A stretch of DNA of 37,975 nucleotides from a candidate division Zixibacteria bacterium SM23_81. Its GTDB lineage: Bacteria > SM23-81. The position numbers were made by a program, and so were the translations under genes. The stretch spans positions 1 through 37,975 of the forward strand of contig LJUY01000020.1 in the NCBI GenBank assembly GCA_001304015.1, written 5' to 3'. This document shows, piece after piece, positions 24,084 through 32,784 of the stretch (positions are counted from its first letter, which is position 1; every line of letters starts with the position of its first letter). The notes beneath the pieces were generated by a model. It did no database searches. It saw only the letters and a program-made list of their open reading frames with translations, and was not told the origin of the DNA.

Positions 24084-24941
24084 ATGAACGTCAAATACAC
24101 AAAAGCCCTCCTCCGCGCCCACGGGTTACGTCCCAACAAGAGGCTGGGCCAGCATTTCCTGGTGGATCCAACCGCCGCCGAGAAGATTGTCGCCGCAGCT
24201 CAGATTAAACCCGATGAAACGGTCCTGGAGGTAGGCCCGGGGCTGGGGGCATTGACTCGGATCTTGCTCCAACACGCTCGCCAAGTGATCGCTGTGGAGG
24301 TGGATGAGCGCCTTTGTGCCATCTTGATTGGGGAGCTCAGAGACCAGCCCGCATTTCGGCTCATCAACGAGGACTTCCTGGACCTGGATCTTCACGGTCT
24401 GGCTCAGCAGGCCGGAGAGGACGGGCTGAAGATCGTCGGAAACCTACCATATCACATCACCGGCCAATCGGTGAGAATGATCCTGGACCATATGCACTTA
24501 CTTCGCGGAGCTGTGATCACCGTCCAACGCGAAGTGGCCAACAGGATCGTGGCCAGTCCTGGGGGGAAGACCTACGGCGTTCTGTCGGTGGCCGCCCAAT
24601 ATCTCTCCCGCCCGAAGCTGCTCCTGCATCTTGGAAAGGAGGCCTTCTACCCTCAGCCACAGATCGCATCGACGGTGGTGACTCTCGTCCCACGGCTCGA
24701 GCCACCCATTCGTGTAAACGACGAGGCCTTTTTCTTCACCGTGGTCAGGGCTCTTTTCGGCCACCGGAGAAAGATGGCCCGAAACGCGCTGCGGACACAT
24801 CCCCATATCCGCCTGAAAAACGACGATTTGGGAGAACTGTTCAGGCGAACACAGATAGATCTGGGGCGGCGCGCCGAAACCATGAGCCTGGAAGAGCTGG
24901 GGCTACTCTGCAACGTCCTGGGGAAGTTGCGACATGTTTAA
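24084..24941 (+). CDS. rsmA: 16S rRNA dimethyltransferase RsmA (KsgA)
   Basis: RsmA dimethylates two adjacent adenines (A1518 and A1519 in E. coli numbering) near the 3' end of 16S rRNA, using S-adenosylmethionine, as a late check on 30S assembly. The protein has 285 residues. Motifs: NKRLGQHFLVD at 18-28, SAM-binding EVGPGLG (49-55), the acidic EVDERL after strand 2, and catalytic NLPYHIT (120-126). A C-terminal domain with FGHRRKMARNAL follows. ATG 24084 has only a weak A-rich leader. In other bacteria it follows tatD and rnmV closely, or sits with surA and pdxA as in E. coli; all of those except rnmV are in this window. The stop overlaps the next gene by eight bases. Confidence 0.95.
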   Translation: MNVKYTKALLRAHGLRPNKRLGQHFLVDPTAAEKIVAAAQIKPDETVLEVGPGLGALTRILLQHARQVIAVEVDERLCAILIGELRDQPAFRLINEDFLDLDLHGLAQQAGEDGLKIVGNLPYHITGQSVRMILDHMHLLRGAVITVQREVANRIVASPGGKTYGVLSVAAQYLSRPKLLLHLGKEAFYPQPQIASTVVTLVPRLEPPIRVNDEAFFFTVVRALFGHRRKMARNALRTHPHIRLKNDDLGELFRRTQIDLGRRAETMSLEELGLLCNVLGKLRHV

Positions 24942-26739
24942 AGCCTTGACACTTATCCTATCTCTTCTCTTTCTAATGGGGGCGGCGATTCCCTCGCGGT
25001 CCTCGGAATATGGCCTGACCTTCAACCGGGATAACAGAACCTACCGATGGAACAATTTCATCCGCTACTCCAGTCCGGAGGCCCGGCGTATCCATGTGCG
25101 CGCCTCTGGGGATCTGGCTAAAACTCTGATCAAGAGGGCCAGCGGATCATCGGGATCCGACCGCTGGCGCGATAACTACAGCCTATCATCGGGTTTCGAC
25201 TACCGACTTAACGCCTGGTCCGCCATCGGCATGGACCTCTCCGGCGAGCAGAATGAGGTGAACAAGGGGGAGATCATCACTCGCATGGGCCACATCACCT
25301 CCTTCCTCACACTGGACCCGCGACCGGGCGTACACTTGGAGGGCACTGTGGGTGGAAAGATCGATCAAAAAGAGCAGTCCAATCTGGATAGCAAGGAGGA
25401 GGGCTTGACGTATGGCTTCTCCGGCTCCTGGCGATCGTCCCTTCCAAAAACTCAAACCACGTTGAAGGCGTCACTTTCCGGCGACAAGCTGAGCGCAGGA
25501 CATAGCTCTGTTCAACAGCTCATGGCTTCGGTGAAGCGACGGCTTTTCGGGGGCAGCCAGATCACCCTCTCCTTCGACGACCAAGAACAGGGCCGCACGA
25601 ACCTCTTTGGACCCGCCGAGGCCGCGGTTCTGAAAAGACAGGATCGCATCAATCGTAGCCTCACCTTCAAAGTGGAGCTGCCTCTCCCGCGGGATCACAC
25701 ATTCAACCTATCTTTGTCCTCCACGGACCGTAGGATTGAGTATAGCCTGCCCGAGGGACCAGACCGGCAGGTGGCTCAGCAAAACAGTCGAAAGAATGTG
25801 CACCGCCTTTCCGCCCAGGTAGTGGGGCGTCCAGCAAAGCGGCTCACTTTTTCAAGTGATTTTGCCCTGGAGGAGGGGAAAAACGACTTCGGGCGAGACA
25901 TCAACGACGAGGATCTGGATGAGATCTCACTGAGTGCGAGCGTTGACGCAGCGCTGTCGTCGCGGGATTCTCTGGTATTCTCGGGGCACGTGGCCCGCAC
26001 ATCCTATGACGTCCCCCATCCTGACAACTACAACGACCGCGACAGCTTTCGCAGCGCCCTAAAGATCGGCTACCATCACACCTTCAGTGCGGCCCTCCAG
26101 CTGATAGCGGAGGGCACGGTGAACCTCACTCATCTGGTTTACCTGCGCAGCCAGCGCTCGGCCAACAACAACTGGGTGCGTCTTTACGCACTGTACCCGA
26201 CGCTGCATATTCGACCCTGGGAAAACCTGCTCATCCAGCAGCGCTTCAGCATTTCCGCCAACTACACGGAATATGACTTCGAGGACCTTTTCACCGATAT
26301 CAAGAGCAATATATTTCGTCAGGCGAAAACCACCACGGACCTGTCCTACCATCTGGGCGAGGAGATAAACTTGAACTTCAGCTATACCTATCGAACGGAG
26401 GACTTCGGACGTCTGGTGCGAGAAGGCGGTTGGATGGAGATCCTCTCATGGGATAAATCACTCCAGAACATAGAGTTTTCCGTCACCTACCCTCTGATCT
26501 CGCGGGTCATCATCACCCCCAGCCTGAGCTACGGGCATCGCCGGGAATACCAGCACAGCCGAGGAGAACGGAATTTCAAGTCCCGCCTTATATCAAAGCG
26601 CGTTGGCTTAACCGGCAGGTACAAGTTGCCGCCCAATAATGATATGATCTTCTCCATAAGCCGATCAAGAGAGAATGTCTCGGGACTTCCAGATAGGACA
26701 TTCGACCGCCTACAACTGAGCTTTCAACATGCTTTCTGA
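24934..26739 (+). CDS. Predicted outer-membrane beta-barrel protein of unknown function
   Basis: A 601-residue protein with a signal peptide (about 1-23; LLFLMGAAIPSRSS). The rest alternates short amphipathic strands and polar turns, for example TLKASLSGDKLSA and INLNFSYTYR, as in transmembrane barrels. It ends in LQLSFQHAF; an aromatic last residue on a beta strand is the signal read by the BAM complex. No enzymatic or TonB plug motif is seen. The start codon lies inside rsmA (8-base overlap), suggesting translational coupling to a ribosome-maturation gene, which is an odd partner. The lipoprotein gene follows after 11 bases and may be a partner. I cannot name the family; the barrel call is inferred from composition and the C-terminus. 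Confidence 0.75.
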   Translation: MFKALTLILSLLFLMGAAIPSRSSEYGLTFNRDNRTYRWNNFIRYSSPEARRIHVRASGDLAKTLIKRASGSSGSDRWRDNYSLSSGFDYRLNAWSAIGMDLSGEQNEVNKGEIITRMGHITSFLTLDPRPGVHLEGTVGGKIDQKEQSNLDSKEEGLTYGFSGSWRSSLPKTQTTLKASLSGDKLSAGHSSVQQLMASVKRRLFGGSQITLSFDDQEQGRTNLFGPAEAAVLKRQDRINRSLTFKVELPLPRDHTFNLSLSSTDRRIEYSLPEGPDRQVAQQNSRKNVHRLSAQVVGRPAKRLTFSSDFALEEGKNDFGRDINDEDLDEISLSASVDAALSSRDSLVFSGHVARTSYDVPHPDNYNDRDSFRSALKIGYHHTFSAALQLIAEGTVNLTHLVYLRSQRSANNNWVRLYALYPTLHIRPWENLLIQQRFSISANYTEYDFEDLFTDIKSNIFRQAKTTTDLSYHLGEEINLNFSYTYRTEDFGRLVREGGWMEILSWDKSLQNIEFSVTYPLISRVIITPSLSYGHRREYQHSRGERNFKSRLISKRVGLTGRYKLPPNNDMIFSISRSRENVSGLPDRTFDRLQLSFQHAF

Positions 26740-26750
26740 TGGAGATCTCT

Positions 26751-27332
26751 ATGAGAAAACTCCGGGCTTTAGTGTTGATTCTTTTCCTTTTAGGTTGCGA
26801 AAACCCCTTCGCCACTCGCTCGGCTGAGCCACCCAGCATCCGTAGGGGAACCTGGGAGGATCCCTCCTTTTACGACGCCGTTCTGCGCAACCTGCAGAAT
26901 TCCTACAATGAGCAGATCATTGATAACTTCACCGATTCCATCTCCGAGGATTTTCTGTTTGCCCCTGACCCAGCAGATGATGTGGAGTATCCTGGAATCT
27001 TCGAGGACTGGGGCTTTGAAGAAGAGCGCGATGTGACTCGCTCCATCTTCTCCTCCGGTACGGGCGCCTTCATCCAACTGGCCTTACTGGACACCACCAT
27101 GGAGGTCTCTTTCTACGCCTCAGGGGATACCGTCAGGGCCGAGGTGATTTACGACCTATCCGTAGATCAGGATAAGGTCTCCGCGCCCAAGCACCTAGCA
27201 GGAAGGGTCGTTTTCTACATCTCCGAGAAATTTGGGGGAATCTGGGAGATATATCGCTGGGAGGATTCTAAGGCGGATTTTCCCGACAGCAGCAGCTGGG
27301 GGAAGCTGAAGGCGGTGTTCGCCAGCGGATGA
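26751..27332 (+). CDS. Small lipoprotein, possibly with an NTF2/SnoaL-like fold
   Basis: A 193-residue protein with a classic lipoprotein signal: MRKLR, then LVLILFLLGC with the modified Cys at about 16. The mature part begins NPFATRSAEPP and contains a segment resembling NTF2-like folds: helices in FYDAVLRNLQNSYNEQIIDNF, then strands around VRAEVIYDL and GRVVFYI, and a closing WEIYRWEDS with a Ser-Trp-Gly-Lys-Leu-Lys tail. The fold assignment is tentative. GGAG at 26741-26744 sits six bases before ATG 26751, which I prefer to ATG 26739. It follows the beta-barrel gene at once, so the two probably form an outer-membrane protein and lipoprotein pair. It converges with the minus-strand TPR gene, 25 bases away. 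Confidence 0.72.
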   Translation: MRKLRALVLILFLLGCENPFATRSAEPPSIRRGTWEDPSFYDAVLRNLQNSYNEQIIDNFTDSISEDFLFAPDPADDVEYPGIFEDWGFEEERDVTRSIFSSGTGAFIQLALLDTTMEVSFYASGDTVRAEVIYDLSVDQDKVSAPKHLAGRVVFYISEKFGGIWEIYRWEDSKADFPDSSSWGKLKAVFASG

Positions 27333-27357
27333 AGATGAGAAGTGCGCTGGTAACCTC

Positions 27358-29151
27358 TCAGCTGGTTCCCTCTCCTTTCAGCTGACGAACCTTTTTGCGG
27401 ACATCATCTATAAAAAGATATCGCGGATAATCAGAAAGAAGCCGCTCATACGCCTTGATGGCCATCGGGATGTCTTGCAGCCGACGCTCGTATATCGCTC
27501 CGATATGCCGTTGAGCCTCGGGACAAAGACGGCTTTTCGGATAAGAGGTCTTCAATTTCTTCAGATCTGCCAAAGCTTCCTGATGATGGCCGATCTGCTC
27601 TCTCATGGAGGCCATCTGCATGATGATGTTGGCTCCCAGAGCAGTCGCGGGAAACCGATCCAGAGCGCTTTGATAGGCCGACAAGGCCTCTTGGTAGTGC
27701 CGTTGAAATCCAAGGCGCATGGCTTGAACATACGCCTCCAACGGCTCCTGCCCTTCGATGAGCCCTTGGTCTAAAAACGTGGAGTAGATCAGGGCATCGT
27801 TGACGAAGAAGCCCTGGGGATATTCCCTCACTAGTTTGTCGAACCCCGCCTTTGCTTCCAGGAAACTACCCTCAAGAAGAGACAGCTCTGCCAACTTATA
27901 GGCTGCCTTTTCCCGCACATCTTCCGGGTCTTGACCCTGGGCTAGGCGCTGATACTCAGCCTGAGCCTCCTTCAGTTCTCCTTTGACCGCCAGACAATCT
28001 CCAATGCGAAAGGCCGCATCGACGCTCCGCGGACCCTTCCTAACCTCCTTAACCAGAGCCCGATAGATGGCCAGTGCGCTCTCTACATCGTTGAGATAGA
28101 GAAAGTGGATTTCTCCCATGGCATACAAAGCCTCCGCGGACTCGAAACTGGTAAAATGTCTATGGACCAGCTCCTCATAGGCAAGCAAGGCCTGCTCGTG
28201 TTGCTCCATGACGACCAGATTGTGACCCATCTCCAATCGAGCCCTGCGCTCCGATGGCGTGTCTGGATAGCGAGCCACCACCTCCCGACATGCCTTTATG
28301 GCAGCGCTGTAGAAACCTAAATCTGAACACATCTTGACAAAATCCATCAGGATCTCACCCTTGGTGTCTTTCTCCCCATCGTTGAGAATTAAAAACTGCT
28401 GGTACGCCTGATCTGGCTTTCCGCGCCTGATGAGATGGTGGCCCAATAGATAGCGAAAGACCGTCTTCTCTGGCTTTGCCAGCACAGACGACATTAGGGC
28501 TTCCTCAACCATCTCTTCAGCAATCTTGCCTTTAGGGAACTGAGCCAGGCGAGTGTTCACGTAGCTGAGGCGCCGTACGTCCTGATTAAGCCAGACAAGG
28601 TACTCTTTGGTTGCCCCCCCATAGTCCGCCTGCAGTTCGTAGATGTGAGCCAAGCGTTCGGCAAACAGAGCGTTGTCGTTCAAAGCCCTCCGCCCTCTCA
28701 AGAAGATCTCCTCAGCTTCGGTCAACATTCCTCTCTCCCAAAAGGCGCTGCCCACCAGAAGATAAGAGTCTTCCTTCTGGGGAGCTATCGCGACCGCTTT
28801 TCGCCAGACCTCTCTGGCCTCCTGCAACCGATTAGAAAGAAAAAACGCCTCACCCAAGGCTAAGTGCACGTTGAAATCCCCAGGGTCCTTCTTTAACCTC
28901 TGGTTTAGAAACTCGATAAGCTCCGGATAGCGTTTCAGCTCCTTATAAATCCCCTGGATCCGGCCCAGAAGCTTTGAATCCTCCGGCTTATCTGTCAGAA
29001 GGCCCCGGTAGATTTTCAGGGCTTCCTCAAACCGTCCCTCCTTCTCATACCGCTCGGCCAACTGAATCTGGGGCATCAACTGCTCTTCAGCCGGGGCAGC
29101 TGTGCCTCCCAGCAGCAGGATGGCGGTCAGCAGAGGAATAATTCTCGGCAA
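27358..29151 (-). CDS. Exported TPR-repeat protein
   Basis: A 597-residue protein with a signal peptide (LPRIIPLLTAILLLGGTAAPA, with the TTG start read as Met) followed by tetratricopeptide repeats over almost the entire length. Clear units include AERYEKEGRFEEALKIYRGL near the N-terminus, LGEAFFLSNRLQEAREVWRKA, and IYERRLQDIPMAIKAYERL at the C-terminus. No catalytic domain is seen, so it is probably a periplasmic or outer-membrane scaffold. TTG 29151 is chosen because AAGGAG lies six bases upstream on the minus strand; a longer frame to 29202 would overlap the upstream gene by 35 bases. It starts 16 bases after the DUF4175 gene stops, so the two are very likely one transcript. Confidence 0.85.
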   Translation of the reverse strand: MPRIIPLLTAILLLGGTAAPAEEQLMPQIQLAERYEKEGRFEEALKIYRGLLTDKPEDSKLLGRIQGIYKELKRYPELIEFLNQRLKKDPGDFNVHLALGEAFFLSNRLQEAREVWRKAVAIAPQKEDSYLLVGSAFWERGMLTEAEEIFLRGRRALNDNALFAERLAHIYELQADYGGATKEYLVWLNQDVRRLSYVNTRLAQFPKGKIAEEMVEEALMSSVLAKPEKTVFRYLLGHHLIRRGKPDQAYQQFLILNDGEKDTKGEILMDFVKMCSDLGFYSAAIKACREVVARYPDTPSERRARLEMGHNLVVMEQHEQALLAYEELVHRHFTSFESAEALYAMGEIHFLYLNDVESALAIYRALVKEVRKGPRSVDAAFRIGDCLAVKGELKEAQAEYQRLAQGQDPEDVREKAAYKLAELSLLEGSFLEAKAGFDKLVREYPQGFFVNDALIYSTFLDQGLIEGQEPLEAYVQAMRLGFQRHYQEALSAYQSALDRFPATALGANIIMQMASMREQIGHHQEALADLKKLKTSYPKSRLCPEAQRHIGAIYERRLQDIPMAIKAYERLLSDYPRYLFIDDVRKKVRQLKGEGTS

Positions 29152-29167
29152 CGTCGTCTCCTTCTGG

Positions 29168-32100
29168 CTATTCGGTCTGAGATAAGGCCTGGAAGTATGC
29201 ACGGATCAGGTCCTCATATGCCTTGGGATAATCCTCTGCCAGGGCTCGCAGCAGATCCCGCCGCAGCTGGCTTTGCACCTGGCCGAGGCTCTCAGACAAT
29301 TCCGCCGGCCCGCGACGAACCACCACCTCCCCTGGCCGCGAGCGGCGACGTCGTGAGTAATCCCTCCGACGCACTGACTTTTGGGCATCGAGAAGACGAG
29401 AGAGTATCCTTTGTTGCCGGTCGATGGTCTGTTGGCTGACCTCATTTTGGGCCAAATCATCCACCACTTTCTTCATCTCCTCACCCAGCTTGTCCAAGCG
29501 GCCCAAGATCTCCGAGCGATCACCGAACTCCTTAAGCAGGTCATCGACGCTTCGCCGTACAGCCTCCTGCTCAGCAGCCAACCGGGCCATTTGAGCCCTC
29601 TGCTCCATGCTGTACTGGCCCTGCTGGCTCAATCCCATAGTCTGCTGGTTAATGGCCATCTGATTCGCGGTCATTCCCTGGAGCCCCTGCATCATGGCCT
29701 CCATTCCTCCCGACATACATGAAGAGCCCAGAGCATCCAGCGCTGAGATCAGCTCGCGGGCAGCCTCATTAAGTGCCACCATGGCGTTTTTCTCCTCATG
29801 TGCTGCCCCGGGTGCGTTCCTCTTTTCTAATCCCTCCACGGCTCGCCCCATATGGGATAGGGCGCGACCCAAGGCCATGCCAACCTGAGGAGAGATGAAG
29901 AATGTCTTCTGAGCAGCTTTATAAATGTCGTTGGCCACTCGCGTGGCGGCCTCCAGCAGGCTGAGCTGGCCTACCGCCAGATTGCCGAAAGTCGGGCTGT
30001 CGCGATCCTGTTTCTTCACTCGGGAGTGATGCAACTCCTGCTCCCGAGAGATTTCCAGCAGGTCCTGAACCGACATTCTGATGGCATCGGCAATCTCCTG
30101 GCTCATCCTTCTGCTCATCTGGTTCTGAAGCGACTGCAGATCATTACGAAGCCGGTCGAGCATCTGAGTGGCTTGCTCCTGGCTTCCCTGAGCTGACTGC
30201 CGACGACTGGCAAGCATCTCCTTCGCGGCTTGGCTCAATTGCTCCAGCAGTTCAGAGAGCTCCGGCCGCTCGGCCATCTCCCCAATCTCTTGCGCCGGCA
30301 TCTCTGGGAATTGGCCCATGAGCTCAGAAAGGTCTCTCATCTCGTCGGGCAGGGTCTCTGCATCCTCCTTCAGATCCTGCTGTTCTCCGGCAAGTTCCTT
30401 CAGCTCATCTTCGGAGACCTCTCCTGTCTGTTCATGGATACGCTCCTGTCTCTGCAGCATCTCCTCTAGTTTCTTGACCATTGCGTCCATTCGCTGTTCC
30501 GCCTGGAACCTTTTAAGAATGGACAGAGTCCGGTCAAGTCGTTTGAGCAGATCTTCTTGCGTGAAGCTAAATCTGTCCATCTGCTGCTTCACCAACTCAG
30601 GATCCAGCTCCTGAAGAGCTTTCTGCAGCTCTTCCAGAGCTCTCCGCATTTCAGGGGTGGCCACCTCCTCCATCAACTCCCTGACCTGCTCCATCTTCTC
30701 CAAGATGTCCAGACTGGCCAGGCGTTTCTCCTGAATTCTGTGAAGCGTCAGGTCCATATCCTTCGCTACCTGAGCCAGCTCCTGGGCGATCTCCTGCTGT
30801 CGCTCCAGCGCCGTCTGCACATCCTTCTTCTGCTCCCAGCTCACCTGTTCTTCGTTCTCCAGCTCCCGGCGGATCTCATCGAGCTTTTCCTTCAGGGCCC
30901 GCTCCTCCTCCAGAATTTCTTCCAAATCCACAACCTGCAAAGCCTGCTCCTCCTGAACCTCTGCCAGAATCTCATGGATGGAGGGAAAGCGGACAGTAAA
31001 TTTCTTGCTCTCGCCCTTTTTAGGCCCAGAGATGCTATCGTTGTCCCATATCTCTACATGGTAGATCACCAAGTCCTCTGGTATCAAGTCCAAGGAGGCC
31101 AGGTCCCATAAGTAATCGATTTCTGCCCTTGGTGTTTCGGGCTGTGAAAGGGGAAGAGCCAATTGCTTTTCGGGAAATTGTTCATCCTCGCGGATTTTCT
31201 GTTGAATCAACACCACCCCTGACAGGCCAAAGTCGTCCTGAGCCACCAGGGAGAGAGGCAGTTTCATCTCCTCTCCCAGGTCGACGTCTTGGCCTGGAAA
31301 GGTGATGTGAACGATGGGCAGCTCGTCCTCCACCGCCTCAATGCGATACTGAATGGGATTCCGGTTCTCGTTGCCGACATGGTCCATTAAATGGATGGCA
31401 TATGTCCCGGATTTTCTCACCATTATCTGTCCCAGGGCTCTTCGGCCTGTCAGGGTGAGATCCAGCCTTTCGTCCCCATCAAGGGAAAGCCAGGCCTCTG
31501 TCAACTCCTTGTTGGCCTCCACCTCAAGCCGAACGGACGTGCCCACAACAGCCGAGACGTTGCCATCCTCCTCTATGACCTGCGGATCCAAGCGGGTGTA
31601 GGCCGGGTATTGATAGCGTAGGCGTAGCTTGACCACCCGGGGACGGTCGATAACGGTGATACGAAACTGGGGGCTTTGAGCATCGCCGGCGCCTACCTGG
31701 TAGAGAATGTCCCGCTTCACATCGGCGAAGAGATGCCTGAACTCTCGCTCCTCTTCACGGCGACAGCGCTCTTCCCTCCAACGGGCCTGGCCCTCCTTCC
31801 AGGAGATGTGGACGTCCCCGGGAATCTTTCCCTGGATCTGGGCGCGAATCATTACGTCTGAATTCCGGGTCACCTGGAGATCCCCTGGGCTCACCTGAAG
31901 CTGAGTCTTTGGCGGTAGCTGGAACCTCGTCCGGGGGTGGCCAAATCGAAAGGCCGAGGAGCGCAAAGAAGAGGGAAAAAGAACGAACAGCAAGAAGGCA
32001 AAGGGTACCAGGAAGGCATTAAGGCGAAGAATTTTCTTTATCGCGGATCGATTCACCACCACCCGAAGATCAAGATCTCGGGATCGTCGCTCTGCGGAGA

Positions 32101-32515
32101 CCACGGCTGCGTCGATGAACTCATGAGAATAACCCTCAAAGCCATCCCGTTTTTTCCTCCACAACTGTAGAGCTGCGACTAATCCATTACGCATATGAGG
32201 AAACTGTGCATCGGCCAATCGGGCCAGCTTCTCGCGGGATGGGCCTTTGACCAGGGGAACTAACAAAAAAACCGTCAGGAGCAAGAACATGCCCAGGGCG
32301 ATAAGCAACAGCACGCTGAGCCGTACGGGAACGGCGAAATGGAAAAACGAATCCAAGCCCAGGCAAACTATCGTCACCGCGATAGAAACGCTCACGAAAA
32401 GCCCCACTCCGTATGACAGCTGGATGCGTTTTCGGTAAGCGCCGAGCTCACCCATGCGCTGGACGATGCGTCGATATGCCTCTTCCGGATCAATATTTTT
32501 GACTTCTGACTCCAA
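29168..32515 (-). CDS. DUF4175 family membrane protein with long coiled coil
   Basis: A protein of about 1115 residues. Membrane helices are visible at about 38-60, 64-88 and 166-185. A beta-rich, Ig-like region runs over about 200-510 (including PAYTRLDPQVIEEDGN). A very long Glu/Gln-rich coiled coil runs from about 515 to the C-terminus, with a Met/Gln-rich stretch containing NQMAINQQTMGL and then MARLAAEQEAVRRSV. These blocks match the DUF4175 family of FCB bacteria, often found with MoxR ATPase and von Willebrand (Bat-type) proteins. None of those is in this window. TTG 32515 has GGAGG eight bases upstream; TTG 32530 is an alternative. The function is unknown; an envelope-stress or mechanical role is speculation. 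Confidence 0.85.
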   Translation of the reverse strand: MESEVKNIDPEEAYRRIVQRMGELGAYRKRIQLSYGVGLFVSVSIAVTIVCLGLDSFFHFAVPVRLSVLLLIALGMFLLLTVFLLVPLVKGPSREKLARLADAQFPHMRNGLVAALQLWRKKRDGFEGYSHEFIDAAVVSAERRSRDLDLRVVVNRSAIKKILRLNAFLVPFAFLLFVLFPSSLRSSAFRFGHPRTRFQLPPKTQLQVSPGDLQVTRNSDVMIRAQIQGKIPGDVHISWKEGQARWREERCRREEEREFRHLFADVKRDILYQVGAGDAQSPQFRITVIDRPRVVKLRLRYQYPAYTRLDPQVIEEDGNVSAVVGTSVRLEVEANKELTEAWLSLDGDERLDLTLTGRRALGQIMVRKSGTYAIHLMDHVGNENRNPIQYRIEAVEDELPIVHITFPGQDVDLGEEMKLPLSLVAQDDFGLSGVVLIQQKIREDEQFPEKQLALPLSQPETPRAEIDYLWDLASLDLIPEDLVIYHVEIWDNDSISGPKKGESKKFTVRFPSIHEILAEVQEEQALQVVDLEEILEEERALKEKLDEIRRELENEEQVSWEQKKDVQTALERQQEIAQELAQVAKDMDLTLHRIQEKRLASLDILEKMEQVRELMEEVATPEMRRALEELQKALQELDPELVKQQMDRFSFTQEDLLKRLDRTLSILKRFQAEQRMDAMVKKLEEMLQRQERIHEQTGEVSEDELKELAGEQQDLKEDAETLPDEMRDLSELMGQFPEMPAQEIGEMAERPELSELLEQLSQAAKEMLASRRQSAQGSQEQATQMLDRLRNDLQSLQNQMSRRMSQEIADAIRMSVQDLLEISREQELHHSRVKKQDRDSPTFGNLAVGQLSLLEAATRVANDIYKAAQKTFFISPQVGMALGRALSHMGRAVEGLEKRNAPGAAHEEKNAMVALNEAARELISALDALGSSCMSGGMEAMMQGLQGMTANQMAINQQTMGLSQQGQYSMEQRAQMARLAAEQEAVRRSVDDLLKEFGDRSEILGRLDKLGEEMKKVVDDLAQNEVSQQTIDRQQRILSRLLDAQKSVRRRDYSRRRRSRPGEVVVRRGPAELSESLGQVQSQLRRDLLRALAEDYPKAYEDLIRAYFQALSQTE

Positions 32516-32784
32516 GGAGTGGTCCTCCAAAGCAGCACATTATTAAGATCTGCTATAACTAACGGGATCGGATGGGGAGAAAGTCATCCCGAAAAGAGAG
32601 CCTGCCATTATTCTAAGCCTAGGGATGCTGCAACGCTCACTAGTCTATGACGCTCACCGATATTGCGAAAGTTGCAGTGATTTTTCCCAAACCACGAGAT
32701 CCTTAAACCCTGATGGAGAAGGATTGACAGCGGACGTTTGGTCCTGACCCAATTTTTAGCCGTGACCTCTCCTTTATCCTTTTT

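Noticed and set aside
32516-32784. Small gene or promoter between the DUF4175 and SGNH genes
   Set aside because: No frame with a ribosome site and no convincing -35/-10 pair on the minus strand was found.
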